Origin: an uncultured Myxococcaceae bacterium
GTDB taxonomy: Bacteria; Myxococcota_A; Polyangia; Polyangiales; Ga0077539
Assembly (NCBI GenBank): GCA_945952225.1
Contig: CAMFHP010000035.1
Span: 1-64,000, forward strand
Length of the DNA stretch: 64,000 bases
Direction: 5' to 3'
The first letter of the stretch is position 1; each line of letters starts with the position of its first letter. Shown here piece by piece: positions 16,149 through 24,099 of this stretch. A program made the position numbers and the translations under genes. The notes under the pieces were generated by a model, which worked only from the letters and a program-made list of their open reading frames with translations, did no database searches and was not told the DNA's origin.

Positions 16149-17715
16149 CCGCAAAGGCCCGATCGAGCGCGGTGCGCATCGCGGGGCTGAGCTCTCCCCA
16201 GCGGGCGAGGCGGGCGCGCTGGGCGCGGGCTTCGGCGACGCGTCCTTCGAACGCGAGCGCGATGGCGAAGTTCACCTCGTCGGCGAGGAGGCCGCCGCCC
16301 TCGGCGCGCATGTGCTCGAACGCGGCGATGGCCTCGGCGCGATGACCGAGCTGCGCGAGCGCGGAGCCGAAGCATCCCCACACGGCCGCGGCGTGCGGCG
16401 CGAAGTGAAGCGCGCGCTGGCAGAGCGCGGCGGCGCGGTCGGGGTGACCCTGCGCGGCGAGCACGGCGCCGTAGCCACCGAGGGCCTGCGCGTTGTCGGG
16501 CGCGAGTTCGAGGGTCGCGCGGTAGATCGACGCGTCGTCGTGCCAGTCGCGCGTGCGCAGCACCGTCGCGCTCGCGAGCATCACGCACCAGAGCGCCGCC
16601 ACCGCACCCACGAGCACGCGAAGCCGCGCGGGCACCGCCGACGCACCCACGGCGACGAGGGCCACCGCCGCGGCCGACGGGAGGTACCAGAAGCGCTCGG
16701 CGAACATCACGGGCAGCGGCACGAACGCGCCCACCGCGCCGAGGCCCACGAGCAGGAGCACCGCGCCCGCGAACGACGCCACGGGCCCGCGACGGCCGCG
16801 CACGAGTGCGACCGTGCAGGCGACGACGAACACGAGGCCCGCGACGGTGAGCGCATCGGGGGCGCGGGCGAGGGGAAAGGCGCTGTAGTCCGCGAGGAGG
16901 TCGAAGGGCGCGACGAGGAGCTGCGCGGCGCGTCCGAGGAGCCGTACGGTGTTGAGCGCGCGGGCGCCCGCGTCGAGCGTGACGAGGGGGTTGTAGGTGG
17001 CGTGCGCCGAGAAGCCGCGGAGCTCGCCGAGCACGGCGCGTCGCGCGAGGGCCATGGCGATCGGCGCCAGGGAGAGGGCCGCGTAGCGCGAGAGACGGTC
17101 GCGCCAGGGGCGGTCGACGAGCGCGTCGTAGAGGGCGAGGAGCGGGAGCGTGAGGAGCGCGGACTCCTTCGAGGCGAGCGCCGCGAAGAGGAACAGCGGC
17201 GCGAGCGCGCGTCCGCGGAGGTCGTCGCGCGCGTGGGCCCCGAGGGTGAGCAGCGCGAAGAGGGCCATCACGAGCTCGGCGCGTCCCACGATCGAGACCA
17301 CGGCCTCGGTGTGGAGCGCGTGGACGGCGAACACCATCGCCGCGAAGAGCGCCGCGCGCGCATCGACCTTCGCGCGCACGAGGGCCGCGCCGACGAGCGC
17401 GGTGACGGCCCCGTGCACGAGCGCGCTCACGAGGTGGAACACCCACGGCGCGCCGCGACCCAGCGACCACTCCACGCGGAACATCGCGGTGACGAGCGGG
17501 CGCCAGGTGCCGATGGAGACCGCCGCGTCGGAGGGATGGCCGAACCAGTCGCGCGTGAACACCTCGCGCCACGGCGCGGCGCCGGTCACGCCGGGGTGAC
17601 CGAGGAGCGCGAAGTGGTCGTCGAAGACGAAGCCTCCGCGGAGCGCGGGGAGGTGCACCGCGACGGCGGCGAGCGCCACGACGGCGAGCGCCGTGCGAAA
17701 GCGTGCGGGGGTCAT
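16141..17715 (-). CDS. TMTC-like membrane protein with C-terminal TPR repeats
   Basis: 524 residues. About ten membrane segments (1-380) are followed by three to four tetratricopeptide repeats (about 400-500: APDNAQALGGYGAVLAAQG, FAPHAAAVWGCFGSALAQLG). The N-terminus has FVFDDHFALLGHPGV with the acidic pair D32-D33 in the first loop, then GTWRPLVTAMFRVEW. This matches the eukaryotic TMTC1-4 O-mannosyltransferases (GT-C fold) and their bacterial relatives. An extracytoplasmic glycosyltransferase is the best inference; donor and acceptor are not known. It lies beside the YfhO-like protein in a convergent arrangement. Confidence 0.75.
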   Translation of the reverse strand: MTPARFRTALAVVALAAVAVHLPALRGGFVFDDHFALLGHPGVTGAAPWREVFTRDWFGHPSDAAVSIGTWRPLVTAMFRVEWSLGRGAPWVFHLVSALVHGAVTALVGAALVRAKVDARAALFAAMVFAVHALHTEAVVSIVGRAELVMALFALLTLGAHARDDLRGRALAPLFLFAALASKESALLTLPLLALYDALVDRPWRDRLSRYAALSLAPIAMALARRAVLGELRGFSAHATYNPLVTLDAGARALNTVRLLGRAAQLLVAPFDLLADYSAFPLARAPDALTVAGLVFVVACTVALVRGRRGPVASFAGAVLLLVGLGAVGAFVPLPVMFAERFWYLPSAAAVALVAVGASAVPARLRVLVGAVAALWCVMLASATVLRTRDWHDDASIYRATLELAPDNAQALGGYGAVLAAQGHPDRAAALCQRALHFAPHAAAVWGCFGSALAQLGHRAEAIAAFEHMRAEGGGLLADEVNFAIALAFEGRVAEARAQRARLARWGELSPAMRTALDRAFAGR

Positions 17716-17766
17716 CGCGCGAGAGGCTCGCGACCGCGGGGACCGCGCGTCAAGCGTGCGATGCGC

Positions 17767-19716
17767 TCACAGCTCGATCTGCGTGCCGAGCTCGACGACG
17801 CGGTTCGGCGGGATGTTGAAGAACATGTTGGCCGGGCGCGCGTTGCGCGACAGGAACGCGAACAGCACCTTGCGCCACTGGGCCATGCCCGCACGCCCGG
17901 TGGTGAGCAGCGTCTCGCGACCGAGGTAGAAGCTCGCCGCCTGGGGGTCGATCGCGAGCCCGTGCGCGTTGGCGAGCGTGAGCGCGTCGACGACGTTGGG
18001 CGTCTCCATGAAGCCGTAGGTGGCGGTGACCTGCCAGAAGCCGTGGCCGAGATCCTTCACGGCGATGCGCTTCGAGGGCGCCACCTCGGGCACGTGCTTC
18101 GTCTGCACCGAGAGCAGCACGAGCTTCTCGTGGAGCACCTTGTTGTGCTTCACGTGATGGAGAAGCACCGGCGGCGCGCCCTCGGGGTTCGAGGTCATGA
18201 AGACGGCGGTGCCGGGCACGCGATGGGGCTTCGTGGCGACGACGTCGGCCATGAAGAGCTCCATCGGGAGCGTGTTCGCGAGGATGTGCGTGCCGAGGGA
18301 GCGGCGGCCGGTCTTCCACGTGGTCATCATCGCGAAGACGCCCGCGGCCACGAGGAGCGGGAACCATCCGCCCTCCGCGATCTTCACGGCGTTGGCCGCG
18401 AGGAAGGCCATGTCGAACACGAGGAAGAGACCCACGAGCGTGACGCTGCGCCAGAGGGGCCACTTCCACTGTCGCGTGAGCTGGTAGAACAGAATCGACG
18501 TGATGCTCATGGTGCCCGTGACGGCGATGCCGTACGCGGCTGCGAGCTTCGTCGACTCGCGGAACACCAGCACCAGCGCGATGCACGCGACCATGAGCAC
18601 GCGGTTGATCTCGGGGATGTAGATCTGCCCCTCGGCCTCGCCCGACGTGTGGACGATCGTCACGCGCGGGCAGTACCCGAGCTGCACGGCCTGCTGCGTG
18701 AGCGAGAACGCGCCGGAGATGAGGGCCTGCGACGCGACCACCGTGGCCACCGTGGCGATGGCCACCATGGGGTACACGAGCCAGCCCGAGACCATGCCGA
18801 AGAAGGGGTTCTCGCGCACGGCCTCGCCGCGTTCGAGCAGCACCGCGCCCTGGCCGAAGTAGTTGCAGAGCAGCGCGGGAAACACCGCGAGGTACCAGGC
18901 GCGGCGGATCGGCGTGCGACCGAAGTGGCCCATGTCGGCGTAGAGGGCCTCGCCGCCCGTGATGCACAGCACCACCGAGCCGAGCAGCAGAAAGCCGTGC
19001 GAGCCGTGCTCCGCGAAGAAGTGAAACGCGTGGAGCGGATTGATCGCGCCGAGCACCTCGGGCCGACGCGCGACCCACGGCAGACCCGCGGCGGCGATGC
19101 TCACGAACCACACGAGCGTCGCCGGGCCGAAGACCGCGCCGATGCCCGCGGTGCCGCGCTTCTGCGCGGTGAAGAGACCGAAGAGGATCACCACCGTGAT
19201 GGGCACGATGTACGGGTGCACCGAGGTGGTCGCGACCTCGAGGCCCTCGACCGCCGAGAGCACGGAGATGGCCGGCGTGATCACCCCGTCACCGTAGAGC
19301 AGCGCCGCGCCGAAGAGGCCGAGCACCACCATGATCGCCATGCGGTGGCTGCGCGTGGGCCCCGACTCGCGTCCCGTCACCAGCGCGAGGAGCGCGAGGA
19401 TGCCGCCCTCGCCGTGGTTGTCGGCGCGGAGGATGAACGAGATGTACTTCACCACGATCACGAAGATCAGCGACCAGGTGATGAGCGAGAGGATGCCGAG
19501 CACGTTGGCCGCCGAGGGCTCGACGCCGTGACCGGGCGCGAAGCACTCCTTCACGGCGTAGAGGGGTGACGTGCCGATGTCGCCGTAGACCACGCCGAGC
19601 GCGCCGAGGGCGAGCTTCCACACGTCGCCGTGGCCGTGGCCGTGGTCGTCGTGCGAGGGCGGTGCGGGTGACGTGGCGTCGGAGGCGGGGGCTGCCGGAG
19701 AGGCGTCCTGAGACAT
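17767..19716 (-). CDS. kup: Kup-type potassium uptake transporter
   Basis: 649 residues from ATG 19716, a normal length for KUP/HAK/KT transporters, which bring K+ in with protons. The family signature GDIGTSPLYAVKE follows a short His-rich N-terminus (HDDHGHGHGD). Twelve membrane helices cover about 30-450, with LGLFGAALLYGDGVITPAISV characteristic of the fourth helix region; the C-terminal about 170 residues are the soluble domain. An in-frame continuation upstream reaches into the preceding lipoprotein gene and is not used. A GGAG lies about 14 bases before the ATG. No regulator of potassium uptake is adjacent. Confidence 0.95.
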   Translation of the reverse strand: MSQDASPAAPASDATSPAPPSHDDHGHGHGDVWKLALGALGVVYGDIGTSPLYAVKECFAPGHGVEPSAANVLGILSLITWSLIFVIVVKYISFILRADNHGEGGILALLALVTGRESGPTRSHRMAIMVVLGLFGAALLYGDGVITPAISVLSAVEGLEVATTSVHPYIVPITVVILFGLFTAQKRGTAGIGAVFGPATLVWFVSIAAAGLPWVARRPEVLGAINPLHAFHFFAEHGSHGFLLLGSVVLCITGGEALYADMGHFGRTPIRRAWYLAVFPALLCNYFGQGAVLLERGEAVRENPFFGMVSGWLVYPMVAIATVATVVASQALISGAFSLTQQAVQLGYCPRVTIVHTSGEAEGQIYIPEINRVLMVACIALVLVFRESTKLAAAYGIAVTGTMSITSILFYQLTRQWKWPLWRSVTLVGLFLVFDMAFLAANAVKIAEGGWFPLLVAAGVFAMMTTWKTGRRSLGTHILANTLPMELFMADVVATKPHRVPGTAVFMTSNPEGAPPVLLHHVKHNKVLHEKLVLLSVQTKHVPEVAPSKRIAVKDLGHGFWQVTATYGFMETPNVVDALTLANAHGLAIDPQAASFYLGRETLLTTGRAGMAQWRKVLFAFLSRNARPANMFFNIPPNRVVELGTQIEL

Positions 19717-19787
19717 GACGGGCGCGTTGATTACTCCCACGCGTGGCGGAATGCCATCGAAGACGGGCGCCCGCGCGGCCGCTGCGA

Positions 19788-20969
19788 TCAGTACCGGAAC
19801 GCCCCCGCGGGACGCACCGCGCAGAGCCCGTCGGCGTTGAGGTGCCCCGACGCGCGCGTGCTGAACACCACGAAGTCGCGCAGGTCGTTGATGCCCGCCG
19901 TGCCTCCGAGATCGAGCGAGAGCGCCATGGGGTTGCGCGCGGTGTAGCCCATCGTCTGCGCGCCGCGGTCGGGCACCGCGCGGTCCATGCGATCGCGGAG
20001 GTTCGTGGGCACCACGCCCATGAGGTCGTCGAGGGTGAGCATGCGCGACGAGCCGGTGCCCTGCGCGCGCGCCGCGAGGTGGTCGAAGTGCAGCGGCGGA
20101 TCCTCGCGGCCGAGGGCCTCCCAGAAGAAGTGATCCATGTGGAAGGTGAGCTGCGCGCGCGCGCGTCCCGTCGCCGAGGGCTGCACGCCGGGCGCGTCTT
20201 CCATCCCGTTGTCGGGGTTGTTGCAGTTCACGTACGCCGACGGCGCGCCGAAGCCGAAGGAGAAGTTCACCGTCGTCGGGTACGACGCGAACACCGAGGC
20301 CGCCTCGGGCGCGACACCGCGGTACGTGGCCGTGCCTTCGATGAGCTGCGTCCACCCGCGCGTGACCATCGTCGCGTAGGCCGTGCGGTCGCCCTCGTCG
20401 AGGTTCACGTTGGTGGCCGCGTCGGTGGCCGCGACCGTGTCGTACGAGACCGCGTAGCGCACCGTGGGATCGAGCGCAGCGCCCGTCGCGTCGCTCGCGA
20501 ACACGAAGAGCGGGATCGAGGTCTCTTCGCCGCCGCCGGCGCCCGTGAGCGGTCCGGCGCGGTGCACGTTCACGGCGTACGCGCGGGGGTTGAGCGCCAC
20601 CGACGCGCCCACCGAGGCGGGGTCGCTCGGGGTCGTTCCGGGGCGGTTCAATCGCACGTTCTTCACCGTCACCAGGATGCGCGTGAAGCGCACCTCCCAC
20701 CCGTCGACCACGACGGGCTCGCCATCGGGCGGCGTCGCGCTGTACGCGAAGCCCTGCTGCCCGAAGGTCTCGCTGGAGATCGACACCTGGATCGTGCGCG
20801 GGGTGTTGGTCATCGCCGTGAAGGGCGCGGCGATGGGCGTGGCGCCGAGCGTGTCGGTGCCGGGGTACACAGGGGCAACACCCGTGGCGCCGTCGTCGCC
20901 TCCGCAGGCGGAGAGCGAGAGCGTCAGGGCGAGGAGCGCGGGCGTCGCGCGGCGGAGCGTGAGCATCAT
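19788..20969 (-). CDS. Lipoprotein with HMDHFFWE/HFDHLAARA motifs, unknown function
   Basis: 393 residues from the first of two ATGs (20969), preceded by a strong GGAGGT at eight bases. Lipobox LSLSACGG. The mature part is mostly beta strands, with a central GPLTGAGGGEETSIPLF and, in the last third, two His/Asp clusters (QLTFHMDHFFWEAL and PLHFDHLAARAQG) that look able to bind a metal. I cannot name the family. A cluster of TGCAA/TTGCA half-sites lies 83-103 bases upstream and may be its operator. The C-terminus ends in LCAVRPAGAFRY. Confidence 0.75.
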   Translation of the reverse strand: MMLTLRRATPALLALTLSLSACGGDDGATGVAPVYPGTDTLGATPIAAPFTAMTNTPRTIQVSISSETFGQQGFAYSATPPDGEPVVVDGWEVRFTRILVTVKNVRLNRPGTTPSDPASVGASVALNPRAYAVNVHRAGPLTGAGGGEETSIPLFVFASDATGAALDPTVRYAVSYDTVAATDAATNVNLDEGDRTAYATMVTRGWTQLIEGTATYRGVAPEAASVFASYPTTVNFSFGFGAPSAYVNCNNPDNGMEDAPGVQPSATGRARAQLTFHMDHFFWEALGREDPPLHFDHLAARAQGTGSSRMLTLDDLMGVVPTNLRDRMDRAVPDRGAQTMGYTARNPMALSLDLGGTAGINDLRDFVVFSTRASGHLNADGLCAVRPAGAFRY

Positions 20970-21051
20970 CGGGAGGGACCTCCGTAGGGCGTTCGACGAC
21001 CGTGCGCACGCGTGCGCCGCGCCATCGACGGAGACGGTCCCTAGCGCGATC

Positions 21052-21072
21052 TGCAACTTGATTGCAATTGCA
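21052..21072. promoter_or_regulatory. Overlapping TGCAA/TTGCA dyads upstream of the lipoprotein gene at 20969
   Basis: Two perfect dyads overlap: TGCAA-N5-TTGCA (21052-21066) and the 10-bp palindrome TGCAATTGCA (21063-21072). They sit in the AT-richest part of a 124-base gap. On the minus strand TTGCAA with TAGGGA 18 bases later could form a promoter. Confidence 0.35.
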
Positions 21073-21093
21073 TTGTGGTTCCAGAACGGATGT

Positions 21094-22263
21094 CTAGGGA
21101 GGGCCCTCGTCGGCACGCGGGAGCCACAGGCGCACGGTGGTTCCGACGCCCGGCGCGCTCTCGACGTGGAGCACCCCGCGGCTCTGGCGCGCGAAGCCCC
21201 ACGCCATGCTCAGGCCGAGCCCCACGTGGCCCTCGCGGGTGCTGTAGAACGGCTCGATGGCCTCGCGTCGGCGGTCGTCGTCCATGCCGCGCCCCTCGTC
21301 GCGCACGACGATCTCGACCCCGTCGAGCGGACGCGTCGGGACGTCGCGGGGCACACATCGCGCGGTGACCCGCACGGTGGCGCCGTCGGGCGAGGCGTCG
21401 TCGGCGTTCTCCACGAGCTCGGCGAGCACGGCGGTGAGGTGCGCCGCGTCGACGCGGCAGGGCCACGCGTCGGCGTTCGAAGTGACCTCGACGCGCACGG
21501 CGTCACGCGCTGCGGCCTGGAGCTGCGACGACACCTCGGCGAGGAGCGGATCGATCCACACGGGGCGCGGCTGGAGCGGCTGGCGCTCGGCGAACGCGAG
21601 GAGCCTGCGGGTGAGCGACGCGGCGGTCTCTGCCGCACGCGCGGCGTCGCGGAGGTCGGCGAGCACGTGGGGATGGCTCGCCTCCGACGAGAGGAACTGG
21701 AGGTTGCCCGAGATCACCGCGAGGAGGTTGTTGAACTGGTGCGCGATGCCGCCGGCGACGCGGGCGAGGGCCATGCGGCGACGGGTGAAATCGTCGTGCT
21801 CGCGGGTCACGTCGGTGGCGATGCCCAGGAGCGTGGTGCGACCGTCGGGCGCCGTGTGTCGACGGAGCCGCGACCGCACGCGCCGCTCGGTGCCGTCGGC
21901 GCGGGTGATGCGGTGCACGACCTCGGCGCGATCGGAGACACCGAGCGCTGCGATCGCATCGGCGACGCGCGCGTGCTCGACCTCGGGAACGAGCCTGCGC
22001 CACGCGTCGGCGCGCCCGAGCAGCGCCTCGGGACGGAACCCGGTGAGCACCTCGATGTGCGGCGAGACCATGGTGACCTTGCGTTGCGCGAGGTCGTACT
22101 CCCACACCACGGCGTCGAGGGCGTCGACCACGGCGTCGAAGCGGTCGAGGGGGCGCGTCGCGGGATCGTCTGGCGACGCTGCGCGCTCGTCGTCACGGGG
22201 CCCCGTCTCCGCGAGGTGCGCCGACGGGCCGTGCTCGTGATCGGGGAGCTCGCGCGGTCCCAT
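21094..22263 (-). CDS. PAS-domain sensor histidine kinase (cytoplasmic)
   Basis: 389 residues from ATG 22263. A PAS domain (about 35-160) contains VVWEYDLAQRKVTMVS and ends in GIATDVTREHDD. The phosphorylated histidine lies in GGIAHQFNNLLAVISG, the type of H-box used by PAS hybrid kinases. The ATPase domain shows the N-box ELVENADDA, G1 DEGRGMDDD and GLGLSMAWG. No membrane helix or signal peptide is present, so it is a soluble sensor; the PAS ligand is unknown. No response regulator is next to it. A TAGCGT element eight bases upstream of the ATG, just after the DTW gene stop, may give it its own promoter. Confidence 0.9.
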   Translation of the reverse strand: MGPRELPDHEHGPSAHLAETGPRDDERAASPDDPATRPLDRFDAVVDALDAVVWEYDLAQRKVTMVSPHIEVLTGFRPEALLGRADAWRRLVPEVEHARVADAIAALGVSDRAEVVHRITRADGTERRVRSRLRRHTAPDGRTTLLGIATDVTREHDDFTRRRMALARVAGGIAHQFNNLLAVISGNLQFLSSEASHPHVLADLRDAARAAETAASLTRRLLAFAERQPLQPRPVWIDPLLAEVSSQLQAAARDAVRVEVTSNADAWPCRVDAAHLTAVLAELVENADDASPDGATVRVTARCVPRDVPTRPLDGVEIVVRDEGRGMDDDRRREAIEPFYSTREGHVGLGLSMAWGFARQSRGVLHVESAPGVGTTVRLWLPRADEGPP

Positions 22264-22271
22264 GGCGCGCG

Positions 22272-22277
22272 ACGCTA
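22272..22277 (-). promoter_or_regulatory. Putative -10 element TAGCGT for the histidine kinase gene at 22263
   Basis: TGATAGCGTCGCGCGCC-ATG is almost identical to the sequence before the lipoprotein gene at 7696. Eight bases separate hexamer and start. The preceding TGA is the stop of the DTW-domain gene. Confidence 0.45.
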
Positions 22278-22916
22278 TCACGCGGTGTCGTCGTGTCTGT
22301 GTGACTCCGGCGTCGTGCCTCGCACGCGGAGCGCCGCATCCTGCCACGCTGTGAACGCCTCGCGCAGGGGGGCGCCGAAGCCCTCGCCTTCGAGCACGTC
22401 GAGCGCGGCCGCGATCGCTTCGAGCGTGCACACGCCGCCCTCGTGCGGGTTGCGACGGAGCGCGTACGCCGTCTCTCGCGCAACCGCAGTCGGAAGCCGC
22501 ACGCGCGTGGCGTCGCGGGCCGACGGGTCACGGCGCACGATGCGACGGGCCTGCGTCCACGTGCCGTCGGGCACCACGAGCACGGCGCCCTCGCGCGCGT
22601 CGTCGGCGGTGAGCTCGCGCGCGTCGTCGTGCGGAAAGAGCACGAGCCGAGGCCCCCCGGGCATCGCCCGCTCGACCCCGTCACGGAGCCCGCGCACGCG
22701 CACCTCGGCTCCATCGAGCATGCGCGCGGCGAGGCGTCCGGTGTTGGTGCTCCGAATGGCCTCGACGTGGTGCATCACCACCACCACGCGCGTTCGCGGA
22801 CGCAGCCTCGGGAGCGTCGCGCACACACATCCCTCCTCGGGCAATCCGCAGCCGCCGCATCGCACGCGTTGCCATCCGCGCCGATCGAGTCCGCCGAGTC
22901 GGGGGCCCTGCTCCAT
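22278..22916 (-). CDS. DTW-domain protein, probable tRNA-uridine aminocarboxypropyltransferase
   Basis: 212 residues from ATG 22916. The DTW family (E. coli TapT/YfiP type) transfers the 3-amino-3-carboxypropyl group of S-adenosylmethionine to a tRNA uridine (acp3U). The N-terminal zinc-type cysteines are in RCGGCGLPEEGCVCATLPRL, the substrate region in HHVEAIRSTNTGRLA, and the family motif in VVPDGTWTQARR. Length and motif order fit. It is the first gene of a minus-strand pair with the histidine kinase (14-base gap) and is divergent from the MYXO-CTERM-type gene. Confidence 0.88.
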   Translation of the reverse strand: MEQGPRLGGLDRRGWQRVRCGGCGLPEEGCVCATLPRLRPRTRVVVVMHHVEAIRSTNTGRLAARMLDGAEVRVRGLRDGVERAMPGGPRLVLFPHDDARELTADDAREGAVLVVPDGTWTQARRIVRRDPSARDATRVRLPTAVARETAYALRRNPHEGGVCTLEAIAAALDVLEGEGFGAPLREAFTAWQDAALRVRGTTPESHRHDDTA

Positions 22917-22981
22917 GGGCCGTTGATAGCGCACCGTCGCGCGCCTCGACGAGCCCGTCGCGCGCGCCCGACCTCCCCTGA

Positions 22982-22987
22982 TATGGT
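22982..22987 (+). promoter_or_regulatory. Putative -10 element TATGGT before the gene at 22999
   Basis: TATGGT with 11 bases to the ATG, in the 82-base divergent gap. It fits the TANNGT pattern seen before other genes. Confidence 0.4.
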
Positions 22988-22998
22988 CCCGCGCCCCG

Positions 22999-24099
22999 AT
23001 GTCATTCCGCTCCCTGGTTGTCGCGCTCGGCGCGTGCGCGCTGCTCGCTCCGCGTGGGTCGCAGGCGCAGCCGATGGCGCCGCTCGACCTCCCCGCGTCG
23101 TCGCGCATCGGCGACGTTCCGACCGCCACGGGCACGGGGGCCTCGGCCCTCGCGGTGCACGGTTTTTTCCGAGGCTTTCCCTCGTCGATCGCCGACGCGC
23201 GCGACCTGCTCGACGCGCGCTCCATCGCGCCCGCGTTTCGCGCGTGGTGCGGCACGGTCCCGTACGTCGACTTCACGAACGGCACGGTGCTCGACTCGCA
23301 GGGACGCGAAGGTCCCACGGTGCTGTGCCTGCCCTTTCTCGACCCCGCGCGCATGATGCCCGCGCACACCTGCGCCGCGTCGGAGGGCGTTCCCACGGGC
23401 ACTTACGACCAGGGCGGCGGGCTCGTGATGCGCCTCGAAGGCTCCGTCGCGCTGCGTGAATCCGGGGTCTACACCTTCGCGTGGGGCCACGACGACGGCG
23501 TCTCGATGCGCTTCGGCGACGCGACCGTGTTCGAGTACCCCGACCCCACGGGCTCGCGCGTCGACCGTCGCGCGGTGCGCGTCGACCGCCCCGGTCGCTA
23601 CGCCTTCACACTCGAGTGGTACGACACCATCGGCGGCGCGCTCCTCGACTGGTACGTGGCCCGCGGCGATGCGACGGATGGCACCTTCGACGCTGCGCGC
23701 TTCTCGCTCGTGCGCCGCGAAGACCTCTACCCCTCGGAGTCCGCGCCCTGCACGGCGCGCTGCGAGCGATGTGAGGGCGAGACGCCCGTGTGCGACCGCG
23801 CCGCGCGACGCTGCGTGCGCTGCCTCACCGACGCGATGTGCGGCCCCTGCGGCGTGTGTCGCGAGGGCGCGTGCGTGGGCGATGCGGGCCGCTGCGCCGC
23901 CGACGCCTCCGCGGATGGTGCGGTCGACGACGGGGCCACGGTGGAAGCCGACGGCGGTCTCGACGCAGCGACGGGCGCACCGCCGCCCGCGGGCGGATGC
24001 GGCTGCGCGACCACGACGGATGCGCGCGCGGGGCTCGCGTGGGTGGCGCTGTGCGTGCTGGCCCCGCGTCGCCGCGTGCGGAGGGGAAAGCGGAGATGA
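22999..24099 (+). CDS. Secreted PA14-like protein with MYXO-CTERM-type sorting tail
   Basis: 366 residues. A signal peptide ends at SQAQP (about 25). The central region (about 125-245) resembles a PA14-type beta-sandwich, with GVYTFAWGHDDGVSMRFGD and GRYAFTLEWYDTIGG. A Cys-rich stretch (about 250-300) and an Asp/Ala linker follow. The C-terminus has the tripartite sorting layout of MYXO-CTERM proteins: GGCGC, a hydrophobic stretch and an Arg cluster (RRRVRRGKRR). Such proteins are expected on the myxobacterial surface after C-terminal processing. Its stop overlaps the start of the histidine kinase downstream (ATGA), which suggests a functional link. Confidence 0.82.
   Translation: MSFRSLVVALGACALLAPRGSQAQPMAPLDLPASSRIGDVPTATGTGASALAVHGFFRGFPSSIADARDLLDARSIAPAFRAWCGTVPYVDFTNGTVLDSQGREGPTVLCLPFLDPARMMPAHTCAASEGVPTGTYDQGGGLVMRLEGSVALRESGVYTFAWGHDDGVSMRFGDATVFEYPDPTGSRVDRRAVRVDRPGRYAFTLEWYDTIGGALLDWYVARGDATDGTFDAARFSLVRREDLYPSESAPCTARCERCEGETPVCDRAARRCVRCLTDAMCGPCGVCREGACVGDAGRCAADASADGAVDDGATVEADGGLDAATGAPPPAGGCGCATTTDARAGLAWVALCVLAPRRRVRRGKRR

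Noticed and set aside
15700-19569. 1289-codon plus-strand open frame
   Set aside because: Runs through three real genes on both strands; antisense artefact.
19717-21009. N-terminal extension of Kup to 21009
   Set aside because: The extension runs antisense-like through the preceding lipoprotein gene in another frame; the Kup family start fits the ATG at 19716.
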